Assembly (NCBI RefSeq): GCF_019249245.1
Contig: NZ_JAESDK010000015.1
Location: 1-64,000 of the forward strand
Direction of reading: 5' to 3'
Length of the DNA stretch: 64,000 bases
DNA from: Alteromonas lipotrueiana
Lineage (GTDB): Bacteria > Pseudomonadota > Gammaproteobacteria > Enterobacterales > Alteromonadaceae
In this document: positions 8,357 through 17,156 of the stretch, piece after piece
Layout of the letters: every line of letters starts with the position of its first letter
Position numbering within the stretch: the stretch's first letter is position 1
Notes under the pieces: generated by a model
Told to the model about the DNA's origin: nothing
Seen by the model: the letters and a program-made list of their open reading frames with translations, nothing else
Databases searched by the model: none
Made by a program: the position numbers and the translations under genes

Positions 8357-10093
8357 TTACTTCCCTGCTTGTTTGTTTTTAATAAATGCATTGATATTTT
8401 GTTCTAAAACAAACAGTGGTACCGAACCATGCGCTAATACAGCGGTATGAAACTCGCGTACATCAAACTGTTCGCCTAGTGCCTGTTCTGCTTTTTGACG
8501 AAGTGCTTTAATTTTTATCTCGCCAATTTTATAAGACAACGCCTGAGCAGGCCATGAAATATAACGGTCAATTTCTGTTTTAATATTATGTTCAGATAAG
8601 GCGGTATTTTTCATCATGTAATCAATGGCCTGTTGACGGGTCCAACCAAACATATGCATACCGGTATCTACCACCAGTCGGCAAGCTCGCCACATTTCAT
8701 AGCTCAAACGGCCAAAATGATCATAAGGCGTTTGATATATGCCAGCCTCAATACCCAAAAATTCAGAATACAGCCCCCAACCTTCACCAAAGGCTGAAAT
8801 GTATGTATTTTGTCGTACGGCGGGTAGGTCACTCATTTCTTTGGCCAAAGAGATCTGTAAGTGATGACCTGGTACGGCTTCATGTAAAGTCAGCGCGGGC
8901 AGAGCGTATAAAGGGCGTTTATCTAACGCATAGGTATTTACCCAATAATACCCAGGCTCGGTTTCGTTGGCAGCATGAATATAACGCCCGGTAGTGTATT
9001 TAGGGGCAATATCTTCTGGTACTGGCGCTACCCCATATGGCGTTCTGGGTAGTTTTTCAAATAAAGCTGGCAAACTGGCATCGGCGCGTTTAGCAATAAA
9101 AGAGGCTTGTTTAAGTAAGGCCTCAGGCGTTTTGGCATAAAACTGGGGGTCGGTGCGTAAAAAACGAATAAACGCATCAATATCGCCATCAAAATCTAGC
9201 TCGTCCACAATTTTCTGCATAGCATTACGAATACGTTTAACTTCGTTTAAGCCAAGATCATGGACTTGCTGAGCGTTCATATCGGTGGTGGTGTAGTGCT
9301 TTATCCGATTGTTGTAATAGGCTTCGCCGTTTGGCCAATCTGATGCAGCAATCGACTCGCGCGCCTGAGGAATATAATGGTCTACCAAGAAATCATGATA
9401 CTGCTTATAGGCCGAAACAATATCAGAACTGATAATTGCTTTAGCTTGATTGCGCAACTTTTGAGCCTGCTCCTTGCTAATAAAAGAGGGCAGGGTTTTA
9501 AACGGCGTATAAAAAACGCTGTCTTGTGCTTTATCAACTAAAAATGGTGTAACCGACGCCTCGTAATCTTTTAACACTGCTTTGGGTTGAGTATACCCTT
9601 GCTCTAAACCTTGCTGCATATAGGCTATGTTTTGTTGAATATAGCCTTTTATACGTTTTAGTTGGGTGAGGTAATCGCGGTAATCTTTTAACTTACTGAA
9701 TCGTGTGGCTTTAGGCAAGGTGGCCAGTGCACTGTGAAACCCATATTCTGAGGTAAGAGGCACTTTGAAAGACTCAAATTTATGCTGGTCGATGTAATTG
9801 TTTAGCCGGTATTGCTGCATAAGCAAGGTAATTTTTTGCTCCTGTGACAATTCGGCTGGTTGATACTGTTGAGTCTTTTCTAAAAATGATGAGTAACGCT
9901 GGTGTTGTTTACTCAGAGCTTGCGGGGAGATATCGGCTGGCTTTACTTCTCGCAAATTTGACTCGTATTCCCAAATTTCTTCGATTAAAGCATCGAACGA
10001 TTCATTCGCATTAACCAGCGAACTAAACCCTATCGTTACCGGCAAACACAGCCAGGTGAAACAAAATACAATATTGCGGTAAATTTTCATCAT
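8357..10093 (-). CDS. DUF885 family exported metallopeptidase-like protein
   Basis: 578 residues with an N-terminal signal sequence (hydrophobic residues 8-24, ending near VNA). The zinc-peptidase signature HEAVPGHH lies near residue 405, with the conserved downstream glutamate region EGWGLYSEFLG. These are hallmarks of the DUF885 family, members of which are proposed to be metallo-carboxypeptidases. The substrate is not known. The start at 10093 fits the signal peptide; MK one residue later is also possible. It is followed at 2 bases by the small membrane protein gene. Confidence 0.85.
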   Translation of the reverse strand: MMKIYRNIVFCFTWLCLPVTIGFSSLVNANESFDALIEEIWEYESNLREVKPADISPQALSKQHQRYSSFLEKTQQYQPAELSQEQKITLLMQQYRLNNYIDQHKFESFKVPLTSEYGFHSALATLPKATRFSKLKDYRDYLTQLKRIKGYIQQNIAYMQQGLEQGYTQPKAVLKDYEASVTPFLVDKAQDSVFYTPFKTLPSFISKEQAQKLRNQAKAIISSDIVSAYKQYHDFLVDHYIPQARESIAASDWPNGEAYYNNRIKHYTTTDMNAQQVHDLGLNEVKRIRNAMQKIVDELDFDGDIDAFIRFLRTDPQFYAKTPEALLKQASFIAKRADASLPALFEKLPRTPYGVAPVPEDIAPKYTTGRYIHAANETEPGYYWVNTYALDKRPLYALPALTLHEAVPGHHLQISLAKEMSDLPAVRQNTYISAFGEGWGLYSEFLGIEAGIYQTPYDHFGRLSYEMWRACRLVVDTGMHMFGWTRQQAIDYMMKNTALSEHNIKTEIDRYISWPAQALSYKIGEIKIKALRQKAEQALGEQFDVREFHTAVLAHGSVPLFVLEQNINAFIKNKQAGK

Positions 10094-10162
10094 AATAACT
10101 TCCGGGCTATGGCCCGGCGTGCAGAAAAACCAGGCTAGTTTTTGTTAGGTGGATAAATTGGG

Positions 10163-10410
10163 TTAGAAAACGCCGCAACGATATCTGCTAATCGGGATAT
10201 TTTGCGGCCCTCTGCTTTTTACCGCATCTATTCGTAACACATTATGCATCGGAACATAAGTTGTTGTCACATCGACAAATTCAGATTTTAGCTTTTTATG
10301 CGATGGGACAATCTCTATGCGGGTATGTGCGTCCCGCACAAACCTAAACAAACTTGCCTGGCTTAGCTGCCGGATATAACGCTTACCATTGCATTAAACT
10401 GGATGCGGTA
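10163..10410 (-). pseudogene. damaged DUF1820-type small gene
   Basis: The frame ending at 10163 encodes PSHKKLKSEFVDVTTTYVPM followed by HNVLRIDAVKSRG, which matches the core of DUF1820 proteins (pattern PSEEKLK-EF--V-RTY-PMH-V-RIDEV). The family N-terminus is visible in another frame: LRYRIQFNAM is read just upstream, and then the frame must shift to KRYIRQLSQASLFRFV. The coding frame opens after a TAA with only a TTG (10351) as possible start. The middle is shorter than usual and the C-terminus diverges. A frameshifted relic is the simplest reading; a sequencing error or a divergent TTG-started gene are alternatives. Confidence 0.5.
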
Positions 10411-10670
10411 CCGAAGTTCAGAATTATTCAGGGCTAACCTTTCTCATCTTCGTGTAAACACAATATGGGGCGTCTGATAAAGTTTTTTCAACCTCAGGCC
10501 TTTCAACGGTTTATGATCGTTGATAGAAAAGGGGAATAAAGTCATAGTATTTTTTTGCAGGTAGTCTCAGGTTTACGACGCCCAACGAAAAGCCTGCCCG
10601 GTAATATTTGTTATTACGGCCAGCTGGTATACCATCGGTTATTCACAAAACAACAACATTGCTAACGATT

Positions 10671-12311
10671 ATGATAAAAAAATTACTCTTGGGCGCGATG
10701 GTTTCGACTTTAAGTGCGGGTGCAGTAGCACAAACCGATAAGTCTGTGTCATTTGAGCCCGATACAAACCGTATTAAATCTCACCTGTTTTTTCTTGCTG
10801 ACGACTTACTTGAAGGTCGTGATACGGGCTCGCGAGGCCACGATATTGCTTCACTGTACATTGCGACTGAATTTTCTAAGTACGGTCTTAAACCTATGGG
10901 TACCGACGGCTATATGCAGTCGGTTGAGTTTCGTAAAGCCATGCTGGAACAAGAATCGCCGTCTTTTACGTTAAGCACCGATAGCGGTGATGTGTCTTTA
11001 GCCTACCCAAAAGACTACCTGACCGGCCCAAGCCTGTTAAATACTGCTAGCCAGGTTAGTGGTGAGCTGGTTTTCGCCGGCTACGGTATTATCGCTGATG
11101 AGCTTGAGCACAACGATTATCAGGACTTAGATGTTGAAGGTAAAATTGTGGTGGTTTTATCTGGTAAGCCTAAGTCTTTCCCAAGTGAGATGGGCGCGCA
11201 CTTAGCGTCAGGCTCACAAAAAGCTCAGTATGCGGTAGATAATGGCGCTATTGGCATGATCTCGGTGACTACCCCTACCGCTGAAAAAGTGCGTCCGTAC
11301 CAATCTCGTTTAAGCTATATTCATACTCCGCGTATGGCATGGCTGAATGAGAACAACGAACCAGCCAATAGCTTTCCTCAGCTTAAAGGCTCAGCCTTTT
11401 TAAGCGAAGGTGCAGCGCGCAAATTGTTTGATAATGCGCCCCTGTCTTTAGACGAAATTTATGCACAGTTAGAAGACGACAAAGCACCTGAAGGGTTTGC
11501 GTTATCAGGCTCAGTAAGCATGAGTAAAAAAAGCAAGCATTCACAAATTACCAGCCCTAATGTGGTGGCGGCGCTGGAAGGCTCAGATCCAGAGCTAAAA
11601 GACGAGTACGTCGTATTTTCAGCGCACTCTGACCATATTGGCTTTGCCAAAACTGTTAAAAAAGACAACGTTAATAATGGCGCGATGGACAATGCTTCCG
11701 GTACGTCAGTCATGCTGGAAACCGCCCGTTTATTCAGTCAAATGAAACAAAAACCGAAGCGTTCTATTTTATTCGTGGCCGTCACTGGCGAAGAAAAAGG
11801 GCTGCTGGGCGCTGATTACTTTGCTCATAACCCCACGGTACCAGTAGAGAAAATGGTTGCCGACGTAAACTTGGATATGCCAATACTCACCTACGAGTTT
11901 GCCGATGTTATTGCTTTTGGTGCCAGCCATAGTGATATGAAAGCGTCAGTAGAAAAAGCAGCTTCTAATGCGGGCATCGAACTCAGTCCTGATCCGTGGC
12001 CAGAACAGGCGCTTTTCACCCGTTCTGATCATTATGCTTTTGTGAAGCAGGGGGTACCTTCGGTATTTTTGGTGCCTGGACTTAAGTCAAAAGATCCAGA
12101 AGTTGACGGTAGCAAAGTGTTTGGCGAGTTTTTATCTACGCATTATCACAAGCCAAGCGATGATACGAACCAGAAATTTAACTGGGACGCGGCGCGTACA
12201 TTTGCTGAAGTCAACGCTCAAATTGGCTATACCCTAGCAACTCAGGAACAAAAGCCTAAGTGGAATAAAGACGACTTCTTCGGCGAAACGTTTGCCAAAG
12301 ATCGTAAATAA
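10671..12311 (+). CDS. M28 family exported aminopeptidase with PA domain
   Basis: 546 residues from the ATG at 10671, which gives a clean signal peptide (MIKKLLLGAMVSTLSAGAVA); a longer frame from 10608 would put residues before it. A PA-like insert (SGELVFAGYGIIADE to about residue 225) precedes the M28 zinc-peptidase domain. Di-zinc ligands are seen in SAHSDHIG, GAMDNASG, TGEEKG, NLDMP and SDHYAF. It is predicted to act in the periplasm or outside the cell on peptides. It is monocistronic, with a strong terminator at 12346-12388. Confidence 0.88.
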   Translation: MIKKLLLGAMVSTLSAGAVAQTDKSVSFEPDTNRIKSHLFFLADDLLEGRDTGSRGHDIASLYIATEFSKYGLKPMGTDGYMQSVEFRKAMLEQESPSFTLSTDSGDVSLAYPKDYLTGPSLLNTASQVSGELVFAGYGIIADELEHNDYQDLDVEGKIVVVLSGKPKSFPSEMGAHLASGSQKAQYAVDNGAIGMISVTTPTAEKVRPYQSRLSYIHTPRMAWLNENNEPANSFPQLKGSAFLSEGAARKLFDNAPLSLDEIYAQLEDDKAPEGFALSGSVSMSKKSKHSQITSPNVVAALEGSDPELKDEYVVFSAHSDHIGFAKTVKKDNVNNGAMDNASGTSVMLETARLFSQMKQKPKRSILFVAVTGEEKGLLGADYFAHNPTVPVEKMVADVNLDMPILTYEFADVIAFGASHSDMKASVEKAASNAGIELSPDPWPEQALFTRSDHYAFVKQGVPSVFLVPGLKSKDPEVDGSKVFGEFLSTHYHKPSDDTNQKFNWDAARTFAEVNAQIGYTLATQEQKPKWNKDDFFGETFAKDRK

Positions 12312-12345
12312 AACATTGGCTTTTAAATAGAAAAAAGAGCGATAC

Positions 12346-12388
12346 AAAAAAGCCCCCGATAACGTGTGTACAAAGTCGGGGGCTTTTT
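12346..12388. terminator. bidirectional terminator between the M28 peptidase and slmA
   Basis: AAAAAAGCCCCCGA pairs with TCGGGGGCTTTTT around a 16-base loop. A-tract and T-tract on the two sides let it serve both convergent genes. Confidence 0.9.
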
Positions 12389-12410
12389 ATTATTTGTTGG
12401 CGCAAATAAC

Positions 12411-12998
12411 CTACAAAAAGGTGTGTTTGTAACAAGCCCAGTGTTCTAAAAACTGTTCAGTGGGTTTGCGGGTAAAACCGCTGCGTATAAACATATTAAT
12501 CCGGCCATCGACGTAGCATATAAACATGTTTGCCAAAACGCTTTCATCAGCAGACAAGTCGCGGCCTTCCCGTAATTTACGTTCGCGTAACACCTGTTTA
12601 AACTGGGTTTCCAGACGCTCGAATAGCTTTGCAATACGTGCCCGTAACCGCTCTTGTTCGCCTAACAGCGCATCGCCATTTAAAATGCGGGTAATGCCCG
12701 GGTTTTTCTCGGCAAAACCTAACAACAAATGCAAAATCATCTGACAGCGATTGCTAGAGTCTTTTTCCTCGTTCAAAATTTTATTAATACGGGAAAATAA
12801 GGTTTCTTCGATAAACTCAATAAGCCCTTCAAACATACGAGCTTTGCTTGGGAAGTGGCGATACAACGCCGCCTCTGAAACCCCAACTTTTTCAGCCAGT
12901 TTGGCGGTGGTAATTCGTTGACCCGGGCTGGATTCTAACATGCCAGCCAGCGCCTGAAGAATTTGGGCACGGCGATTCGTCTTTTTTACAGCAGGCAT
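12411..12998 (-). CDS. slmA: nucleoid occlusion factor SlmA
   Basis: 195-residue TetR-family DNA-binding protein that blocks FtsZ ring assembly over the nucleoid. The N-terminal HTH reads [20 protein letters not shown] and is followed by [18 protein letters not shown], as in SlmA; the length matches the family. It lies next to coaBC as in many gammaproteobacteria, but without dut between the two genes. Confidence 0.93.
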   Translation of the reverse strand: MPAVKKTNRRAQILQALAGMLESSPGQRITTAKLAEKVGVSEAALYRHFPSKARMFEGLIEFIEETLFSRINKILNEEKDSSNRCQMILHLLLGFAEKNPGITRILNGDALLGEQERLRARIAKLFERLETQFKQVLRERKLREGRDLSADESVLANMFICYVDGRINMFIRSGFTRKPTEQFLEHWACYKHTFL

Positions 12999-13105
12999 AA
13001 AGCGAGTAATTCCTATGCTTTGGGCACCACGCCCGTTCCATGTACAAATAACCTAATATAGGCAACTATTGTTGTTTGAACGTCTTTGTATCGACCGGAG
13101 TTAGG

Positions 13106-14320
13106 TTACTTTGACGTTTTCTTTTTAAATTGGGTCGCGACAACCGACAACAGTTCGCCGGCCAGTTGCACTTTAGGTTGTGCAGGCAAATGTTGTTCAC
13201 CGTCGGGCCAAATAACATGCAGCGCGTTATGGTCGCTGTTAAATCCTAATCCTGCTGTAGATATATTATTCGCCGCAATCATGTTTAATTTTTTATTGTG
13301 TAATTTGCTGCGGGCATAATGCTCAACATTTTGGCTTTCTGCGGCAAAACCGACGGTAAAGGGAGGACTCGGCAGGTTTGCTACAGTTTTGAGAATATCA
13401 GGGTTTTTGACAAAAGTAAGGGTTAACTCTTCATCCTTTTTCTTAATTTTGTTGTCAGCAACACTTGAAGCCCGGTAATCAGCCACCGCCGCGGTCGCAA
13501 TAAAAATATCACACTGCTGAATTTGACCCATTACTGCATTATGCATTTGTTCAGCGCTAACAACATCTATTTTGGTTATACCTGGTGATACGTTCAGCGT
13601 GGTAGGGCCACTGATCAAGACAACCTCGGCCCCAGCTTGCTGAGCAGCATGGGCAAGTGCATAGCCCATTTTTCCTGAGCTGTGATTTGAAATATAACGC
13701 ACCGGATCTAATGCTTCTTGAGTAGGGCCGGCGGTGATCAAAACTCGGGTGGCGCTTAAATCCGGCAAAGTTTTAGCGGCTGTGCATTTGCACAAGTGCT
13801 CTACAATATCTTCAGGCTCACTCATACGCCCGTAGCCGGTGTCTCCACATGCCTGAGCACCGCTGGCAGGCCCGATAAAATCGATGCCGCGGGCGGTTAG
13901 CACTGACATATTTTGCTGGGTGGCTGCCGCCTGCCACATTTGTTGATTCATAGCAGGAGCTATGACCAGCGGGGCGCGGGTGGCTAAGCATAAGGTGGTC
14001 AGTAAATCGTCGGCCAGGCCCACGGTTAGCTTTGCCAATAAGTTAGCGGTAGCCGGGGCCAGTAACAAAATGTCGGCCCATTTGGCCAACTCAATATGGC
14101 CCATCGCGGCTTCGGCTGCCGGGTCTAACAGACTATCGTGCACAATATGGCCTGACACTGCCTGCAAAGACAACGGGCTAACAAATTCTTTAGCCGAAGC
14201 GGTGACAACCACTCTTACCGTTGCTCCCTGAGCGGTAAGTTTGCGGACCAGATCAGGCGTTTTATAGGCAGCAATACCGCCGCTTATACCCAACAGAATT
14301 TTTTTGTTTTGAAGTTGCAT
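13106..14320 (-). CDS. coaBC: bifunctional phosphopantothenoylcysteine synthetase/decarboxylase CoaBC
   Basis: 404 residues; two steps of coenzyme A synthesis. The N-terminal FMN decarboxylase (CoaC) has GISGGIAAYKTPDLVR and the PAMNQQMW motif; the C-terminal synthetase (CoaB) has ITAGPTQEALDPVRYISNHS and SGKMG. Full length. Transcribed away from radC; together with coaD at 22401 this window encodes much of the late CoA pathway. Confidence 0.94.
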   Translation of the reverse strand: MQLQNKKILLGISGGIAAYKTPDLVRKLTAQGATVRVVVTASAKEFVSPLSLQAVSGHIVHDSLLDPAAEAAMGHIELAKWADILLLAPATANLLAKLTVGLADDLLTTLCLATRAPLVIAPAMNQQMWQAAATQQNMSVLTARGIDFIGPASGAQACGDTGYGRMSEPEDIVEHLCKCTAAKTLPDLSATRVLITAGPTQEALDPVRYISNHSSGKMGYALAHAAQQAGAEVVLISGPTTLNVSPGITKIDVVSAEQMHNAVMGQIQQCDIFIATAAVADYRASSVADNKIKKKDEELTLTFVKNPDILKTVANLPSPPFTVGFAAESQNVEHYARSKLHNKKLNMIAANNISTAGLGFNSDHNALHVIWPDGEQHLPAQPKVQLAGELLSVVATQFKKKTSK

Positions 14321-14468
14321 AGCTCAAAATATAAGCGCTTATGAATAGCACAAGCGTAACATGGTCCCTTTCGTATCGGTAGTTTGATAAACGCGTACAA
14401 GGGCCAGTTTTTATCTTTTGAAGCAAGGCGTATAACTATGCCTTAAAATTTCATAAGGTAGTGTTCAC

Positions 14469-15143
14469 ATGCGAATTCAAGATCTGCCGGTAACCGAGCA
14501 GCCCCGGGAAAAACTGTTGTGCATTGGTCCTGAGGCTATGAATAATACCGAACTGTTAACGGTGTTTTTAGGAAGTGGTTCACAGGGACGCAGCGCACTT
14601 CAATTGGCACAACAGCTTTTGGTAAAATTTACCACGATGAGTCACCTTTTTACGGCCTCGGCGGAAGACTTTTGTGATATCAATGGCATTGGCATGGCGC
14701 GCTATCTGCAGTTGCAGGCCGCAAAAGAAATGGTACGGCGTATGCTAGAAGAACCATTACAGCGTCAGCATGTTTTTACTGAAGTTGCTCAGGTTAGCCA
14801 GTATTTAGTGGCTACCTTTAAAGGCTTAGAACAAGAGGTGTTTGGAATGCTGATGTTAGATAGCCAGCATCAGCTTATTGCTTACCGGCCTATGTTCTTC
14901 GGCACCATCAATAGTGCTGCCGTGTACCCAAGAGAATTAGTTAAGCAGGCACTAAAAGAAAATGCGGCTGCGGTTATTTTGGTACATAATCATCCGTCCG
15001 GGATACCTGAACCCAGTCATGCCGATATCGCCCTGACCAAACAGGTGGTGGCGGCAATGTCCTTAATGGACATTAATGTACTTGATCACTTTGTGGTAGG
15101 AGAAAGTTTAACCGTTTCTCTGTCACAACGGGGATTGATGTAA
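14469..15143 (+). CDS. radC: RadC family JAB/MPN-domain protein
   Basis: 224 residues. An N-terminal helix-hairpin-helix region (DINGIGMARYLQLQAAKE) precedes the JAB metalloprotease-like domain with HNHPSGIPEPSHAD, the JAMM-type metal motif. The exact role of RadC is unsettled. It is divergent from coaBC, as in other gammaproteobacteria, but is separated from rpmB by the exopolysaccharide genes. Confidence 0.92.
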   Translation: MRIQDLPVTEQPREKLLCIGPEAMNNTELLTVFLGSGSQGRSALQLAQQLLVKFTTMSHLFTASAEDFCDINGIGMARYLQLQAAKEMVRRMLEEPLQRQHVFTEVAQVSQYLVATFKGLEQEVFGMLMLDSQHQLIAYRPMFFGTINSAAVYPRELVKQALKENAAAVILVHNHPSGIPEPSHADIALTKQVVAAMSLMDINVLDHFVVGESLTVSLSQRGLM

Positions 15144-15306
15144 TACTAAAGGCCAGTTATACTGGTAGATAGTCGAATTCTGACCTGCTTTGTTATATTG
15201 CTGGGGATGGATTTTTAGTTAATACGACGAAGCTTTGTTTAAAGTATGGTCAATAATGGCTCTATGCTTTAACATGGTGAGTTGGTGGAATTTTGAAAGG
15301 ACCATT

Positions 15307-15645
15307 ATGAAAAAGTCATTGGTATCATTGATTGTAGGTGCTGGCTTAGCTTTTTCTGCTACAGCTCAGGACCAGTCTGGCTCTACTGAAAGTGCTATGG
15401 GTGGTGTAACTACTGGATACATCGCTACTGGCGTAGTTGCTGCTGGTGTTTTGGCCGCTGTTGTTGCTAACAACCGTGGTTCTGCTGATCTGCCAGAGGA
15501 CGCTCCTGTCGTTGGCAACGGCTGTAACGGCGATGACGAGCTTAACGCTGAGGGTTTCTGTGTAGGTACAACTGACACAGTAACTGGTACTGCTACAGCA
15601 ACAACTATGACCTCAGTAACATTCACTTACGCACCTGCTGCATAA
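15307..15645 (+). CDS. yjbE: YjbE/GfcA-like small exported protein
   Basis: 112 residues from the ATG at 15307 (ribosome site AAGGA six bases upstream). Signal peptide MKKSLVSLIVGAGLAFSATA, then a Gly/Ala/Val-rich hydrophobic stretch (TGYIATGVVAAGVLAAVV) and a Thr-rich C-terminus. The assignment rests mainly on position ahead of yjbFGH-like genes and on composition, since this family is short and variable. A terminator-like hairpin separates it from yjbF, so it may be made in excess of the rest. Confidence 0.65.
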   Translation: MKKSLVSLIVGAGLAFSATAQDQSGSTESAMGGVTTGYIATGVVAAGVLAAVVANNRGSADLPEDAPVVGNGCNGDDELNAEGFCVGTTDTVTGTATATTMTSVTFTYAPAA

Positions 15646-15665
15646 GTGTTTTGAACCGGTAAGAT

Positions 15666-15690
15666 AAAGCCGCCTGGTGCGGCTTTTTTT
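15666..15690 (+). terminator. intra-operon terminator or attenuator after yjbE
   Basis: AAAGCCGC-CTGGT-GCGGCTTT followed by a run of T, about 20 bases after the yjbE stop and about 50 before yjbF. Confidence 0.8.
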
Positions 15691-15738
15691 GTTTCTGCAA
15701 AACCCTTTTTTCAAGCCAAAAGACCGCCAAATTCCTTC

Positions 15739-16437
15739 ATGAATAAATTCAGATTTTTTAAGATAGCTACCGTGGCTTTTTTGGGCCTGTTGTTAGCCTC
15801 ATGCTCATCAACCAATCAGGCGTACTTTAATACGTTGAAACTTGCTTTTAAGGCAAATCAAAGTCAGCAGGTTACCCTTGAAATGGTAAGACAAAGTCAG
15901 GCTGATTTACTGCAAGTTCAAATTGGTGAAAAACCTACCGCATTTATGGCTTTGGGTTTTATTGAAAACAATCTGAATAAATGGGTATCGGCAGACAATG
16001 CAATTATAAAGATTCACCATGGCGTTATTGTTGCTACCGAAGGGTTCGAACACGACCTGCTTTACACCAGTAATGTCAAAGAAAACCCTTTAACCGACAC
16101 CGCGATGGTTAATTTTTCATGGCAACGGCAGGTAGATATTGCCTCGGTAGGTTACGGACTGGTTATTGAAGGGCAGTGGCGAATACAGCAAAATGAAGCC
16201 ATAAGTATTTTAGAGCAATCGTTCGACACCCAGAAAATTACTGAGCAAGTGACCTTTCCTAAAACAGGCCCATACATTGATACCCAAACCCAATGGCAAA
16301 ATACCTACTGGGTTAACTCAACCAATGGTGAGCTTCTTAAAGCTTCGGTAAAAATAATGCCTCAAGCACCGCGTATTCAAATGACCTATGTCAGCCGTGC
16401 GGCAAGATACATTGCCCAACAGGAGGCCTCACAATGA
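15739..16437 (+). CDS. yjbF: YjbF/GfcB family lipoprotein
   Basis: 232 residues. Lipoprotein signal with lipobox LASC near residue 22. The remainder fits the YjbF/GfcB family, encoded in group 4 capsule (gfc) and yjbEFGH exopolysaccharide operons. It overlaps the next gene by four bases (ATGA), so translation is coupled. The biochemical role in polysaccharide export is not established. Confidence 0.82.
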   Translation: MNKFRFFKIATVAFLGLLLASCSSTNQAYFNTLKLAFKANQSQQVTLEMVRQSQADLLQVQIGEKPTAFMALGFIENNLNKWVSADNAIIKIHHGVIVATEGFEHDLLYTSNVKENPLTDTAMVNFSWQRQVDIASVGYGLVIEGQWRIQQNEAISILEQSFDTQKITEQVTFPKTGPYIDTQTQWQNTYWVNSTNGELLKASVKIMPQAPRIQMTYVSRAARYIAQQEASQ

Positions 16438-17156
16438 AGTTTATGGTAGGCGTAATACTTTCGGTGCTGGCGAGTTTCAGCGTAGCTGAAGTTAATATAA
16501 AAATTAATAAGCAACAATATCGGTTTCAGCAACCGGTACGGTTATCGCAGGTTCTTTCCATCGTAGCGACAAATCAGGATTGGTATTGGCCGGCAACAGG
16601 ATTTTACCAACTTGATGAAAGTGTAGAGCCGCAGCGTGATGAAGTACTGAGTCTGATTAATACGCTTATTGTTGAGCTGGAACCCAATAATGAACGCGCC
16701 ATCGGGTTGCAGGCTTTACGTCAGCAGATAGAAAGCTGGAAACTGGCTAAACGCATCAAACGCCCGGTAAGCTATGATTTAGCCCGTGTGAATATGGCCC
16801 ACAATCCCAAATTACTTGATGGTGAATATTTACTTTCATTAAGCCCAAGACCTGACCTAGTGTACTTAAGTGGTTTGGTTAAGACCCCGGGGCCCTATCA
16901 GCATTTACCCGGTGCCAATGCTCACCAATACACCCAAAATATTACGTTACGCGACGATGCAGACCCCGACTTTGTTTATGTTATTACCCCTTCGGGTGAC
17001 GTTCAAAAAATAAAAACTGCATACTGGAATCGTGAATATATTCAGCTTATGCCCAAGAGCCAGTTGTATGTACCCATTTTTTCTTATCTTCTCACTCCCT
17101 CGTTGTCTGAGCTAAATCAGAAAGTGGCGGAGCTTGCTGTTCATAGGGTGCTGTAA
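16434..17156 (+). CDS. yjbG: YjbG/GfcC family capsule/exopolysaccharide protein
   Basis: 240 residues with a signal peptide (ending SVAEV) and then the GfcC-type arrangement of a short N-terminal domain and ubiquitin-like (SLBB-like) domains; GLVKTPGPYQHLPGANAHQY is the typical block. Periplasmic. The start overlaps the yjbF stop and its TAA overlaps the yjbH ATG (TAATG), giving a tightly coupled trio. Confidence 0.82.
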   Translation: MKFMVGVILSVLASFSVAEVNIKINKQQYRFQQPVRLSQVLSIVATNQDWYWPATGFYQLDESVEPQRDEVLSLINTLIVELEPNNERAIGLQALRQQIESWKLAKRIKRPVSYDLARVNMAHNPKLLDGEYLLSLSPRPDLVYLSGLVKTPGPYQHLPGANAHQYTQNITLRDDADPDFVYVITPSGDVQKIKTAYWNREYIQLMPKSQLYVPIFSYLLTPSLSELNQKVAELAVHRVL

